Assembly (NCBI RefSeq): GCF_016920785.2
Contig: NW_024609837.1
Span: forward strand, 26,413,533-26,477,532
DNA length: 64,000 bases
Reading direction: 5' to 3'
Origin: Ixodes scapularis
Lineage: Eukaryota; Arthropoda; Arachnida; Ixodida; Ixodidae
Part shown: in pieces, positions 52,096 through 64,000 of the stretch
How the letters are laid out: every line of letters starts with the position of its first letter
Numbering within the stretch: position 1 is the first letter of the stretch
Translations under genes and position numbers: made by a program
The notes under the pieces: generated by a model
Databases searched by the model: none
The model's input: only the letters and a program-made list of their open reading frames with translations
Told to the model about the DNA's origin: nothing

Positions 52096-53309
52096 GACCA
52101 ACAGAAACAATGCACCGACACCGATGAGCATGCAGCACGTGCGGCATATGCACGCGAAGGCCTGCGTTCTTTTTGCAGTCTCTCGCTGCTCGTGGAGTAA
52201 GCACGGGCGATTGCAAAGCCTGCCAAAGACACCTTCTTGTTCTTGATGCACGTGCTTGCGGCTGTGTTTGTCGGTCGTTTCTGTTTGCAAAGGCGTCGTA
52301 ATCGGATTATCACGCACCCAAGACACGGTGGCCCAAGCACACCCCAAGCGAGCAAGATGGCGGCGCACTGAGGCCATATATATGCGAGGATCCACTAGCG
52401 CAGACGTGTGGCTGGAAAGGTGGTGTTGACTGCGAATGCGCGCTACAACGAACGCATGCGCTGTTGGTGCTCGAAGGAAGAGAGCGTGGCAAGGAAGATT
52501 TTCAGCCAAGTTGAACAAGCATCCCGGAACAGGCATCTCGCTACCCCCTAGCGGTGGTAGCGAGAAACAGCTTTAATAAAAGCGTAAGGGTTAAATGTAG
52601 TAACTCTTCATGGTTGAGAATAGGATGCACGCGATGTTTCAATCATGATCATGCAACGACGCAAGAAACGAACGCGCCGCTCGAAATCTGCTTTGCCCGG
52701 ACAGGGAGTGACCTCTCGGACGGCGGATTCCCGGCCTTTGGCGCCTGGCGTATACGGAGTATGTCGATGGAACGCTAGTCGCGCTCTTCCACCGTGGTTT
52801 TGGACGACCGTGATTGAAACGTCACGTGCACCGTATTTTCAGTCACCGAGAGTTACTCCGACGCACCCATCAATTTTTGTTTCTCGCGACTAGCGCCAGA
52901 GGAATATTTCCGGCTTGTGGTTGGTCACATTCGAATTTGTGAAGACGCCCTGGAACACGCACAGCCCGCTTTCGGCCAATGGCGTCTCCTCATTTGCCTC
53001 CCATACTTCCCCATGAATGGCCAAACTCTCTGCATATACGGCTCTGAGAGCGATAAACTGGCAGCTAAAAGTGACCCCCCCCCCCCCCCCCCAGCCGCCG
53101 CCATGTTGCACATTTTTGAACACTAGACATGTGAGCTTATAGTTCTACGTCTAGATTTTAACTAAGTACCGCGCACAAATATTTGCGTATTGATCTTGAA
53201 GTCCGAAATGTGCTTTTACGACAAAAAAACTCGAGCAGCTTCGCAATGGCTCCGCTAGATACCGTCAGCTGCGGTGTTGTATTTTTTTTTTATTGGAGCT
53301 ATACACCAA

Positions 53310-54415
53310 CTCATGTTTACAAACAAACCGGAGCACCCCTAGGGGACGCCACCGACGCCGCGCATACGCGATGAGGGTGTGGGCAAGAAGCTCGCCGTCG
53401 CCCATAAACAAACCATTGAAATGGGATGTTTTCAAAGTCGGTGCGAGTCCCCGCGCTCTTTTTCGCGTTGGAATTGTTGATTATACGTCTTCCTGGCAAT
53501 GTCTGACTACTTAAGCGGCCGCAGCGAAATTAACGAGGCTCGTTGCACCGCAAAACTCGGCGTGAATAATGCAACACGCGGCGATTCATTCCGCATGGAC
53601 GCCGCAGAATGGACGCTGAAGCCTGATTCACATGGTGAGGTTTTACTCCGTATTTTCAATCATGACGTCGCTCGAGCTGCAAAAGCCTGAACTGTAGCTG
53701 AGATGTCGACGCCGATACTGAAAATTGCAAACAGAATCGGACCGAGTGAATCAGGCATAACAAGTCGGTGATGGCCACTGGTGAGAATTATCAACATTTC
53801 CTTATATCTACTGATTACGCTGAGCCTACTTACCCGAAGCAACCTTCAAACTTAAACGTTTTTTGAGGTCTGTACTTCTAATCGCAATTACCGGGTCAAC
53901 GTTGGGTCTACGGGCCGCTGTCGTTTGAACGAGCAGACGACAAGCAGAAACGTCTGAGAGAGCAGACGACAGCTCGAACGATGAGGCGGCCGTTTGAACG
54001 TGATGACGCACTGAACGTAGTCCGCATGTGGTCCGTGCAACTTGACGGTTTTCCCGCGTTCATGTTGGAACAAAACAAATAAATCTGACAACCACAGGTA
54101 TCCGTGAATTCAATCCAAAGTGCTTCCCGCCCAAGCAATCGTGGTCCGACGGCGTCTGGTTTTCCGTTTCCACGGCCCCTGTTCCCGTTCTCGGGCAAAC
54201 CGAGCAGGCAGAAAACGCATGAAAACTGGCCTTCACACCTTTCCCGACTCTTTTGGTACAGCCCCAGTCGCGGCGTTTTGACAAGAAGGCAGATTTTTGT
54301 CCGGTTTCTTCCAAAGTGACACAGGGATGCACGTGCCCCATGGCGGCTTTCGCCCACAGCCCCAGACAAAAAGTGCGCCCGACGCGCCACCGCCGCGCCG
54401 TGACATAACGGAGAT
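53310..54415. repeat. ~1.2-kb dispersed repeat, copy B
   Basis: Co-linear partner of 47206-48543 (blocks listed there), same orientation. Overall divergence looks substantial (many substitutions, small indels), so the duplication is not recent. Coding capacity not recognised. Confidence 0.85.
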
Positions 54416-54859
54416 TCTGGGGCTGACGGTATCCCCCGTACAGCGAACGCAATACAAATCTCGGCTCAGTTTTGTGTAGGCTCAAAATTTGGTACGGTCA
54501 CTTATCTAGTGGTCAACGTTGTACATGGCGGCAGCCATGGGGAAGGTGTCCCTTTAGCCTGGTGAACCAGTTTATCGCTCTAAGCCCCTCTACCTCGTTG
54601 AGCAGACGCCTGTTCTACCGGAGGTCGTTCTCCAGCCCACGGAAGCTCCGGCAGCCAGGAGTTGGGACGCCGCGACGACAGCGACACCCGCGGTCGCTCG
54701 TGCTTCTTCTTCTTGTCTTTTTTTTTTTTTTTTTTCAAAACTTATACGCTTAGCCGTTAGGATTGCGACATCGGGCAGCATGATGCTCCGGCTTTTGTGA
54801 TGTCCTTTGTTGCCACTTCGAGACCCCTTTGGACGCGTGGGCGGAATCATAGGACGCTA

Positions 54860-55425
54860 CAGTATTCACTGGCGGCCATATCTGTGTGCGCGAATGGACC
54901 TTTTCCGAGAAGCGTTTTGCGCACGCGCGGGCGCCCGACGCCAAGCGGTGGAAGTCGGCAAGAAAAATCGAGGAAATTTGGGATGAGGCTGTAGATCGAC
55001 GAGTAGAACACGTAATTGCAGCATATATATAATTGTGTTACACAAAAAAAGAAAGTGGACGAAAACAAAAACACGACGTTTAGGGGGACGCTACGGATTT
55101 CCCTCTTTTTTTTTTTTTTCGCGTTGGGCACGCGACGCAGCTCAGAGAGCGAAGCAACTGGTAGCCTAGCTCCCGTTATCGATTGGTAACGCAGGTAGGT
55201 CACTTCCTCGATTTTTAGTTCGTGCAGCCACCGCCTGGTGCCGTCGGTATTTGGAAAAGGTCCATTCTGAACGCGAGCTGATGGCGAGCTTCCACAGTTC
55301 TTTTGCAACATGCATTCCGCACCATCGAGAGGGCCGATCTTAGCAGCCCATTTATGTGAGCTCGTTCTGAGCATGCGCTCTAAACAGCAACCACAAATAT
55401 GGCCGTCCAGTGAATACTTCCTATA
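54860..55425. mobile_element. Second copy of the 51.5-kb MITE, split by a nested insertion
   Basis: The left end AGTATTCACTGGCGGCCATA TCTGTGTGCGCGAAT is at 54860-54895. The continuation CTGAACGCGAGCTGATGGCG AGCTTCC...AATATGGCCGTCCAGTGAATACTT resumes at 55267. The intruder (~54896-55265) is bounded by inverted GGACCTTTTCC / GGAAAAGGTCC and is AT-rich with a T run. Confidence 0.75.
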
Positions 55426-55583
55426 GATACACCAATCGGCGCCGCGTTCCAGACACCGCAATAATAATGGCGACTCCAGCCAAATTGACGCCACTAGCGG
55501 CTAAAACAGTAAGATTTTTTTTTTTTCGCAGCAGGGTTTGTTTGTCTTTTGTAGCGAATTACATATTCACAGCACCTATAGTC

Positions 55584-55748
55584 CGTTGCAACTCAAGAAG
55601 GTAAGGTGAGGAAAAGGAAGGCCGGAGAGGAGGAAGCAGACGGAACGCTGGAGAGAAGCGGGGGAAACCTCCTCCTCTCTCCAGCGTTCCGTCTGCTTCC
55701 TCCTCCCCGGCCTGCCTTTCCCTCGCCCTACCTTCTTGAGTTGCAACG
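55584..55748. mobile_element. Palindromic MITE (~165 bp)
   Basis: The left arm GTTGCAACTCAAGAAGGTAA GG...AAGGCCGG...GGAGGAAGCAGACGGAACGCTGGAGAGA is mirrored on the right, ending CTACCTTCTTGAGTTGCAAC. The loop is ~15 nt. Confidence 0.9.
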
Positions 55749-56090
55749 CGATTTAAGCACTCTAAAGATGAAGCACTGAAACTAGGTTCGAAAAAAACCT
55801 ATCAATGTAGTACTGAAACTTAATCGAACGCATTGCGTCTGCGTACACTATAATGTACGCGTTTGCCGTCAGGAGAAGTGCTTGCGCCATGACTGTCGTT
55901 TACCTTCCCATTTTCTGTTCCTTTTTTCTCTACTTTTTTTTCCCCCGTTGGTGTTCTTCCTTGGAACTTTTGTTTGCACAGTGCCAGCGTGTGCGTGCAG
56001 GTTCCCTGGCCACGCGGCGAGACGCTATTCTCGGACCGGGGGAGGCGGGGGCGGCGGGGTAGCGGCCGTGTTTCGGAGCTTGTTCTGTAC

Positions 56091-56188
56091 CTCGTAGAGA
56101 CAATTAAGATCTGGCCCAAAGATGGCCCGGAGCTTGCAGTGTGATCGATACGCACGCTGCAGCTGAGACAAGGACTCCGTGTGTACCT
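56091..56188 (-). CDS. Candidate coding exon of an unidentified minus-strand gene
   Basis: The acceptor tract CCCACCCCCACGTCCCCAG is followed by AG plus 32 codons: VHTESLSQLQRAYRSHCKLR then AIFGPDLNCLYE. The possible donor is GAG/GTACAG (weak). Without splicing the frame runs on through a short Pro run to a stop at 56025, so it could instead be a terminal exon. Composition looks protein-like (helical, mixed charge), unlike nearby repeat frames. I do not recognise the family. It would be an upstream neighbour on the Mef2 strand, or spurious. Confidence 0.35.
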
Positions 56189-56199
56189 CTGGGGACGTG

Positions 56200-59100
56200 G
56201 GGGTGGGCGAGGTATATCGTCTACCTTGCGAAAACCTTACGATACTGCTGTGCATGCTAGCCCTGCCCACAGCATCTGTTGTAGGCGTTACGGAAGAAAA
56301 AGTAAAAGTAACGAAATGCATTACTCGTTACTTGCAAATAAAAGGAACGCGGTACGGACCTGTCAATACTTCAAAATAAAATAAGAAAAGAACGCGTTGT
56401 CGTTAGCGATAAAAATTACAGTAGGTTACTTTCGCGTTACTTTTTATTTGAGAATGAAAACGTTTAACTGTTTATACACTTCGAGTCATGCAGACTCTTA
56501 ACATAATTACCTTCTTTTTTTTTTTTGCCGGTTTACACAAGTGAGGAAAAAAATTAGAGTTAATATTACTTCGCGAAAATCACGGTCGTAAAAAAAAAAT
56601 AAAAATAAAAATATCTTTTAAAGTAATAAATACGTTGAGAATTGACACGCAATCAGGCGCACATTCTAAAGTGGCGCAATCGTCGGAATTTGCTGGCGCA
56701 GCATCTTAAAGCGGAGGAAACCGCATCTTCGAATCAGAACATTCGCCCATTTCGCCCGCTCGGCATGAAGCATAAAAATGGCGACTTTCCGCGGGACAAT
56801 GGGGGAATGGCGAGTGTCAATACTCTAAGCGTATCTTATCACTGTGCCTCCGCAAGAGTATGCGCGTGGTACCGGGAAAATAAAGAAGGGGGAGAGGTGT
56901 GCATAATCATCCAGGGCTGTATAGGTGACGGCGTGAATTTTACATTGTCCGTGGAAATTGACGTGATAAAATTTCGAACGCGTGTCGCAGAGGCTGTTGT
57001 TTCTAACGGGAGATCCGAGATGCGTTTTGAAGGCGGAATCCCGATCACGTTAAGCTAAAAAGAAAAAAAAAATAGACAAGTATGGCAATAAGTTTTGTAT
57101 TTGGAAATTTTCGAAACGGAAACGCGAACATTTAGATGTTTTAGTTCTGTTCCTTTATTTTTTTATTAGGTCGTAAAAATACAACCCGTCGTGCAAGACA
57201 AACAGGCGGTATACGATACTGCCCGATAGAAACAATTTCAACGTGGAAACTAAAAGAAAACATACAAAAAAGGGACATAAATAGGACCCAAGGGACGCGT
57301 ACTGAAACACTTGCTCCAAATAAACAGAACAGGCGGACCGTGAAACTCATAAACGTATACAATGAAACACAGATTTAGTCGCGTATTGAAACACCTGGGA
57401 AGTGTTTTCGCATATAATAACGATTACAGCCGGAAGCAATGGCGAGCACGTATTATGTGAGAACCGGAAGGAGATATATTGGAGTAGAGGGTAATATGCA
57501 GAGTGATTAGATTAGATGTGAATTTCATATTAGAGTAGAACAAACGGAGGAACAGGGCGCATGTACTATCACGATCAATATAGCCTAATATGCCCAATCT
57601 GTTGTTGTTTTTTTTTCGTTTTTTTGTTTTTTTTTTGCGTCTGCGTTTTTTACGAGTTTAGTTAATTACCTCTCAATTTGTCAAAGTCAAAAGTACAGAA
57701 ATTCAGGTTCGAATTCCACACGTAGTTGGAACCATATATAGCTCTAAAACTAGCTGGATACAGGCCAAAGATGCACAAATCAGGTTCAGCTCACATTGAA
57801 CACGATATAGTACATCTAAACGAATCTAAAAACGGGCAAAAAAAAAACAAAACAAAAAACGCGCTGCTAAAATATAAAACGTTAAACGCGCTAAAAAAAA
57901 ATGCGAAGAAACGTTAGGGTAACCTGAGATGCTATCTCGCATTTTATTTTTGGTTGAGCAGGTTCCGACAGCCTTTCTTTTGCTTTACGACGTCGCGTAT
58001 AAACAAAACAAAGAAATAACTAGCAATAATATTCGTGGTAACATTATTAATATAGGTTAAAAAAAAGCAAAAAAAAAAAAAGACGTGGAGTTTTTTACGA
58101 ACGTACTAGATTTTCACGAGTTCGCGAGTCCAGCCGAAAATTCGATCTCACGATTTTGTCGGTCATCTCAGAGCCATTGTTCTTTGAGAACTCAACTTCC
58201 TCCCTCTCTCTCTCTTTCTGTCTCTGTTATCTTTATTTATTTATTTATCGGCGCTATCTAAACATTTCTGGAGCGCGCGGTTTTTCCTTCGAATCTTCGC
58301 CGAAGAGCACGCGCGCACATGCACACACACACGCACACACACATGTGCACACACGTGATCATTTGCCTTCCCCACAAATTACAAGCGCGAACCGCTTCTG
58401 CTCGGAATCGCCGTTTTTATGTCTGTTCCCACCCCCTATTGTTTCTCGCTGCACGGAGATGGAGCACCGCCATATTTTTTTTCTTGTTGCTGTTGTTGTT
58501 CTTTTATATTTACGTTTTTTTTTTAGTTACGTATAATCTATGTTTGCTTCAATACAAAAAAAAAAAAAGAAAAAGAACACGCATGGAAGTTTGCACAATA
58601 TAAAAATTGTGTTCACGAAAAAAAAAAAAAAATCCCTACCGCAGATATACAAAAAATAATGAATAGTAGACGTTGACTTTTATATCACTCGCACGAAAAC
58701 AGACCATGTATCTTAAAAAGAGACAAGTTTTAACGCAAAGTAGGAAAGCAAATAGCACGCGTTCGGCATATTGTTTTTTTTTTGTTTTTTTTTCAGCCAA
58801 TAAATTACAAGTTAGATATGAAGTGCGCACTTAAAGTGAACTTCAGAGGCGAATATGTTACGATAGTGCTCTAATTTCCCGTCGCGACGTCATGCCGCAA
58901 GGCGGCGCTGCCAAATTAGTTCGGAGTCGGTGTTTCATTCGATGACCCGCTCGTTAGCGGACTTTTAGCGGCCATGGTCGCCGCCACGAAATCCCGTCGA
59001 GCAACATTGGCAATCGCCATATATAGCTATAGCTATGCGTCCGCTTGCTAATCATTCTGACCAGAGCTCGTCGTATCCCCCTTATCCCTCAATTTCTCGC
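56200..59100. other. Non-coding stretch, low complexity
   Basis: Contains a decayed GTTACTTT-rich inverted element around 56285-56450, many A/T homopolymers and an (AC)n-rich stretch at 58318-58356. The open frame at 56642-57058 (138 codons) has no recognisable protein and no splice context. Confidence 0.45.
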
Positions 59101-59117
59101 CGTCGCGGACAGCTTAA

Positions 59118-59611
59118 AGGGGCACCGAAGTCGATTCTAAGATCGTCATTTAGTGGTGACAACTCAATCTAGACGCTCAAAGCATCCCAACAAACCCGAG
59201 ATCACAATCGTGCGTGGCTTATTTCCTCGTTAGCAGCATGTTCAAAGATCGCGATACGCCCTTTTTGGGAAGATTTTTCTTCCAAGTGAAGTGGTCGACA
59301 AAAGGCGCCTGTCGGTGAGTTGCAAGCGATGGCTTCGCCCGCCGAGATAAAGAGCAGTCTTATCCGAATGTGTACCTCTCAGACTCTCTTCCAAACGAGT
59401 TATGATAAAAAAACATTCGGAATCTGCGCGTATTGTAGGGCTTCCATTGGCCCACACAATGTAGTCCGCGAGGAAAAACAGTGCACGTGTTTTTCTATTG
59501 TACCGAGATGAATAGGCGGTTTTGTAATATAGGACTCAATATTTGCGGGAACTAACACATTTTAAAAACAGATCAAAAACGACCTTTTTCATAAATGACT
59601 TCAGTGGCCCT
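59118..59611. mobile_element. TTAA-flanked MITE, family C (494 bp)
   Basis: TTAA at 59114-59117 and 59612-59615. Termini AGGGGCACCGAAGTCGATT and (right, reverse complement) AGGGCCACTGAAGTCATTT. No coding capacity. Different from families A and B in sequence but with the same AGGG start and TTAA target. Confidence 0.8.
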
Positions 59612-60639
59612 TTAAGAAATGCTGTTCACGCGGCCTGCTTCGCGATTGGTTATTATAGGCTCATGCCGCATTCTGATTGGATGGTGACATGATATTGAGG
59701 TGTTGGAGGCGTGGCACGCCCCGCCCTTTTTTTTTCATTTAGCGGCCAGTGATTATATAGTGTGTTTTAACACAAGGTCTACAGAAGAACCACTGCAATC
59801 AAATTCCCAAAAACAAAGAAACAAAAAGAGAGCTATATTTAATAAACAAAAAGCGCACCCTTTCCCTCGCGTCACAGGGAGAGACACCACGAAACAAACG
59901 ATTTTAATCACACGTGAAACAACTAAGTGTTTTCTTTTTCCGTTTTTTTCCACCGATATGATTACTTGATCACACGGTTGCTTGGAAAGCAAAATCATGT
60001 ATTGTGTGGATTTATCAAACCGAGGCTGTGTTTACCTCCCACTGAAAAGTAGCTTACCAGAGAAAGGTCACCGGCACACCGGCCCCCTCCTTCTTCTGTA
60101 TGGGCGAAGCTTCGCGTTTTGTGGACAAGGCCTCTCCTGCAGATACTATATGTTGCGCAACGTACTACAAATATAGCGGGTTCGGGTAATTGCCGCTGCT
60201 ACCAGGAAGCGCATACTTTCGGAAAGAGCCTGGGTATTTGTACCACAACTAATCGTTCCTTCGATTTGTTTTTTTTCTGCGACCGGGAGAGAAAAAAACA
60301 AGTCACACTACCGTTTTTTTATACGTTAAATTGAGCTTACAGAAGCATTCCACACAATTAAGATAGTTGCTATTTGTAGAGGATAAGTGCGGACTCGTTC
60401 TGAGCATGCGCTGTTACCAACTAGCTCAAATATGGCGTCCCAGTGGGAGTATACCATTTCTAGATGACAAAGACGCACACGTTCGCTCATTAATCAACCG
60501 GAAAACAAACAAAATAGTCCCAACATACGATACACGAGCCAACCAGTTGAGATCGCCTCGCGTTACCGGAAGTTCATACGTTTCGAGACCGGAAATGCGG
60601 TTCTGATTCCCCTAACCCTCCCTCCCTATTTGGATTGGG

Positions 60640-60860
60640 GAGCCACAGCGCGTCCCCAATAGCTGAACACGATCTTAATACCCGATAGCTAGTGTTCCCA
60701 GTAACCGAACACGAGTCCTACTACGCGACAGCAACTGTCCGAAATAACCGAAACACGACTCGTGATATGTGACCGCAAGTGTTCGCAATAAGCGGAACAC
60801 GGCTCGTACTACGCCACAAAAGGTGAACGCGAGAGAAAGCGTTCACACAAAGCGGAACAC
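60640..60860. repeat. Tandem ~44-bp repeat, 4-5 degenerate copies
   Basis: Repeated CCGAACACGxxTCxTAxTACxCGACAGCxAxTGTxCxxAxTA units. GAACACG cores near 60664, 60707, 60750 and 60795. Confidence 0.75.
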
Positions 60861-63800
60861 TTAGCGGACGATAACTCACGGGCCCGGACCCGTACACGGC
60901 GGCAGCGTACTTTTTCTTTCTTTTTCTCGCTAACGACAGGTCCATCCGAAACATAGTAGTCGAACGACCTTCGACAGATATCGATTCGTCGGTCCTCCCA
61001 CGAAAGGATCGATGGCGTACAGACAGACAGGCACATTGGGGAAAATATCAGCTCCTCCCTTATCTCCCTTGTCCAAACGTCCTTTCCCACTATGCATGCC
61101 CTGCCAAAAAAGTCACAGAAATTGGTGCAAAAAGAAAAAAAAAAAGATGGACAAACAAGACGTAAATTTGGTCACAATAAGCGAAGGGCCTTATACCCTA
61201 TGTCACACGGTTACCCTTAACCGCAGTTAAGTAACCCTTAACTGCACTTTGCACGTGCACAGCCTTGATAGGCGCTCAAGTTGCGCAGGCGCACGTGCGC
61301 CCCTTCATAGCTTCGACAGCATAGCCACAGAAAACTTTAACTATATAGTACGCCGGTTTAACCAGGTTATAATACTTTTACAGGGGAGACGCGGCCTGCC
61401 TTAGGGTTTACGTTAAGTCGATAGGATAACCTGTATGTCTGCACTAGTTATAACTTATAACTTATAAGTGAGCGCGGTCAAGGTGGAACGACGTGTGTGG
61501 TAGGGCTCCTGCACCGCCGCTTCTCCCCAACGACGATGTGTCGCGGGTGAGTGGAAGCATTTTGCAGCGTGCGCGTGATAGCTTTGGCAAGCTGGTAATC
61601 GCACGTGCGCTTGCCCGCACGAGCAGAGACATGGCGGCGGCAAGATGATCCCCGCTTGCAATCGTCTATAAAGGTTTAGTACATCATCATCAACGATGAG
61701 CAAAAGCAGAAAATATTATCGCTGGCTTGTGGGATACCGGATACCATATATAGAGTGGCCTCTTTGAACAAGCTGGTTCCAGCAAATCAAACGCTTTGTG
61801 AACGATCAGTCAATCGCTCCCTAAATGGCCCAATTATAATTTTCCTCGACGATACACCACTCATCTTCGAGCCTGTTTTCTTTTGGGGGTGAACGTGAAT
61901 AGACGCGTTGTCCTATACAAGCGTATAGGAGACTGCGCGCAAAGGTTGAAACCGAAGATTACACGAGACACCACGCTGAAACAACAAACACGAGGTCGTG
62001 TTTTGACGCATCTCACGCGCCCTCGTCAGACACGCCAGGCAAGAAAGACGTCGTGCGGTCCGCGTCTGTTGCCTTCGTCGATCCTCCAGCCACGGTTTCG
62101 GAATTCCAAAATATCTTTTTTTTTTTTCAGTTTGCTTCGTTAGATTTGTTTGTTTGTATGTTTGTTTGGGTTGCGTGTGTGTGTTCGCGTATGTGCGTGT
62201 GTGTAAAATGAAAGAGAGGATGAGATGTGCCTCAGCAATGTTCGACTATCAGACGATCTACACACGCCAGCAGCAAGATGACGGCACTCCAGGGGCCTTA
62301 CTACTTACAAACGTCTATAATTTTTTTTTTACATTCTTGCATCGGGATTGGTTCTCAGGCGTTCTTATTTGCTAATGCCGCAATCTGATTGGCTGCGGAC
62401 TGGCAAGAAGATCATCATCACCATCATCGTCATCATTGGTCGGGGTTCGCCACACTCTACGTGTCTCAACAATGACTACATGCGAAGTCCATCCCATCAT
62501 CGATCAGGAACATTTTAAATATTCGAAGCTTTATTTGAGCCTTTTACTTTGAACTATCGGTTGGAAAATCCAGCTTCAACCGTCTTTTTCACCTCAAACT
62601 TACAAATACAGTTCGTGTTCGTACCGTGCGTTTTGTCCTTGAGAATGTGTCATTTACGGGAGTTTTTTTGTTTGTTTTTTTTACCCTTTACCCTGGTTTC
62701 CCCCTTTTCCCTTTCTTGTTCAGATCACATATAAATAGATTCTGTGGCAATAAAATTTCAGCTGTGTTATTTTGAGACTTCTTTCCTTCAGTCGACATCC
62801 CAGTCTCGGGGTAATTCTACAATGATGAACTTACACCAGCTCACTTACGCTCTCGTTTTGTTTGTTATTACTTTATCTCGCGTTCCCGTTGGTATAAAAA
62901 CAGAGAAAGACATCCTACATCATTTCCCAATCGCACCGGCAAAGTTATCGGCACTTTCTTGCGCCACTCGCCAAAATCGATCAGTAAAGATTCATAATTC
63001 ATTCATTCATGAAGAGCAAACCTCCGCAAAAACACTGTGAGGGTAGGGAGCATTCGTTTCCGGACCGTTTATTTCGGTCGATTAAATATATTTCATCGGC
63101 ATTTTCTACCTTTCATCTACACTTTCTCCGATGACGTTTGTTTACAGAGTGACGTGAATTACCAATTCAAAAATCTCGTTTCCACGCATTAGCACTGTCC
63201 AGGAAAAAAACAAACAAACAAACAAACAAAAACACACGCACATACAAAACAAAAACACAATCAATGTCGGCATTTTTTTTTTTTTTTTTTAACAATTTGC
63301 TCGTATGTCGGTCGGAAGCCTTTATTTTGATTCCAGTTGACTGCTGATACCATATCAGGTACCAGCTAAGCGGTTTTCCTCAAATACCACAGCTTTTAGA
63401 TGACCCTTCTATGTTGTTTTATTTAAATGAGAATAAAAAAAAAAAAAAAAAAAAAAAAAATTACATCGCGTCCTATCACGGGGCCGAATCTCCATTTCGT
63501 TCAGTAGATGCACCCGCCTTCCCATAGCGTCACTAGGTCATCTTTGCAGAGAGATCTTACGTTATACAGGCCCAGATCTATTTTTTGTCGACTTAATAAC
63601 TGCCATTTCACTAAAAGCTAGACACCTTTTCCTAAAAGAAAAGCTTATGTATGTCGTTGTTGTTGTTGTTGTCATAAAAGAAGGCTGTCAAAGATACTGG
63701 CGCGAGCGCGTGGCTTCATCTAGGATGTCGCTTGCGCGAGAACCCGCACAAATGATCTGTGATATAGACGCTTTGCAGCAGCTGTGCATGGGCGCCGCCA

Positions 63801-64000
63801 TAACTGACCTTCAGTTTTTGTTCCCCCTTATTACGCTTACTTCACTTCATTATTACCATAGCAGGCCAGGTTATTGACATCTTAGATTTTATTCTGTCTT
63901 GCTCCCCAGCATTGGCCTTTGTGGAGGCTCGTCCACACCAATTTCAGTGGCTCGGTATCTCGGTAAAACAAGAGAAGGTCAGCAATGGCGGCTGTATTCT
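60861..64000. other. Right end of window, nothing recognised
   Basis: Contains a TTAACCGCAGTTAAGTAACCCTTAACTGC mini-hairpin at ~61218-61246, a degenerate CATCAT run at 62413-62434, T and A homopolymers (63272, 63434) and a (TTG)n run at 63655-63671. No gene supported. Confidence 0.5.

Noticed and set aside
51817..52536. Longest open frame in the window (239 codons, minus strand)
   Set aside because: A third of it is the dispersed ATGGCGGC repeat (51842-52095) read antisense. The remainder has no recognisable domain, and GC-rich repeats here are open in many frames.
54530..54700. Minus-strand frame resembling a coiled-coil fragment (LENDLR-stop-NRRLLNEVEGLRAINWF)
   Set aside because: Interrupted by an in-frame TAG, open in other frames too, and its end coincides with an AAGGTGTCCCTTTA motif typical of MITE ends.
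56642..57058. 138-codon plus-strand open frame
   Set aside because: No domain, no splice context, no homologous motif; sits in repeat-like AT-rich DNA.
57695..57725. GGTTCGAATTCC suggesting a tRNA or SINE
   Set aside because: No A box upstream and no tRNA-like body.

Overview
This is a eukaryotic, intron-rich and repeat-laden window. Its only clearly recognisable gene is the muscle transcription factor Mef2, read on the minus strand and spread over the first ~18.9 kb. Seven coding exons (18741-18878, 16246-16449, 7538-7702, 6725-6845, 4631-4809, 1972-2089, 1112-1238) join with matching phases and GT/AG boundaries into ~322 codons. They cover the complete MADS box, the MEF2 domain, an arthropod-like transactivation region (PQMSH..SPRPSSS, NLRVVIP, TPVVSV) and a GFNSPG segment. 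The last exon(s) lie left of base 1, and at least one 5' exon must lie right of 18878 because the ATG exon has its own splice acceptor. The protein is closest to what I know of arthropod MEF2. Together with the dense MITE content and many GCGCATGCGC-bearing repeats, this suggests an arthropod, quite possibly a chelicerate such as a tick. The species is inference. Layout: 1-1060 is a ~66-bp satellite array downstream of the last visible Mef2 exon. 1112-18878 is Mef2. Its introns hold a monomeric ~155-bp repeat (2.4-3.9 kb), a mariner terminus (4.2 kb), a LINE 3' end (8.3 kb), three TTAA-flanked MITE copies (8.7, 10.2, 11.6 kb), fold-back elements (6.4, 14.1, 18.0 kb), a tandem duplication next to the exon 2 donor (15.8-16.2 kb) and a candidate 36-nt in-frame microexon (12969-13004). 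18.9-64 kb contains no gene I can name. It is either intergenic or, more likely in part, the long 5' intron/promoter region of Mef2. It is a mosaic of mobile elements. Notable ones are a 1.46-kb element with CAACTGG-array inverted termini enclosing a minus-strand transcript-like unit with a gypsy-type gag fragment (21.5-23.0 kb), a hAT-type MITE with perfect-looking 8-bp target duplication (23.1-23.6 kb), a Foldback-like pair of inverted minisatellites (24.1-24.8 kb), several near-palindromic MITEs (28.2, 31.1, 37.0, 37.3, 44.4, 50.4, 55.6 kb), a pair of ~1.2-kb diverged repeats (47.2 and 53.3 kb), and a CpG-rich stretch with an E-box/CRE composite (44.8-45.3 kb) that could be a promoter. Two short candidate exons on the minus strand (56091-56188 and 31537-31636) are flagged but not identified. 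No tRNA, rRNA, CRISPR, bacterial operon or complete transposase gene was seen.
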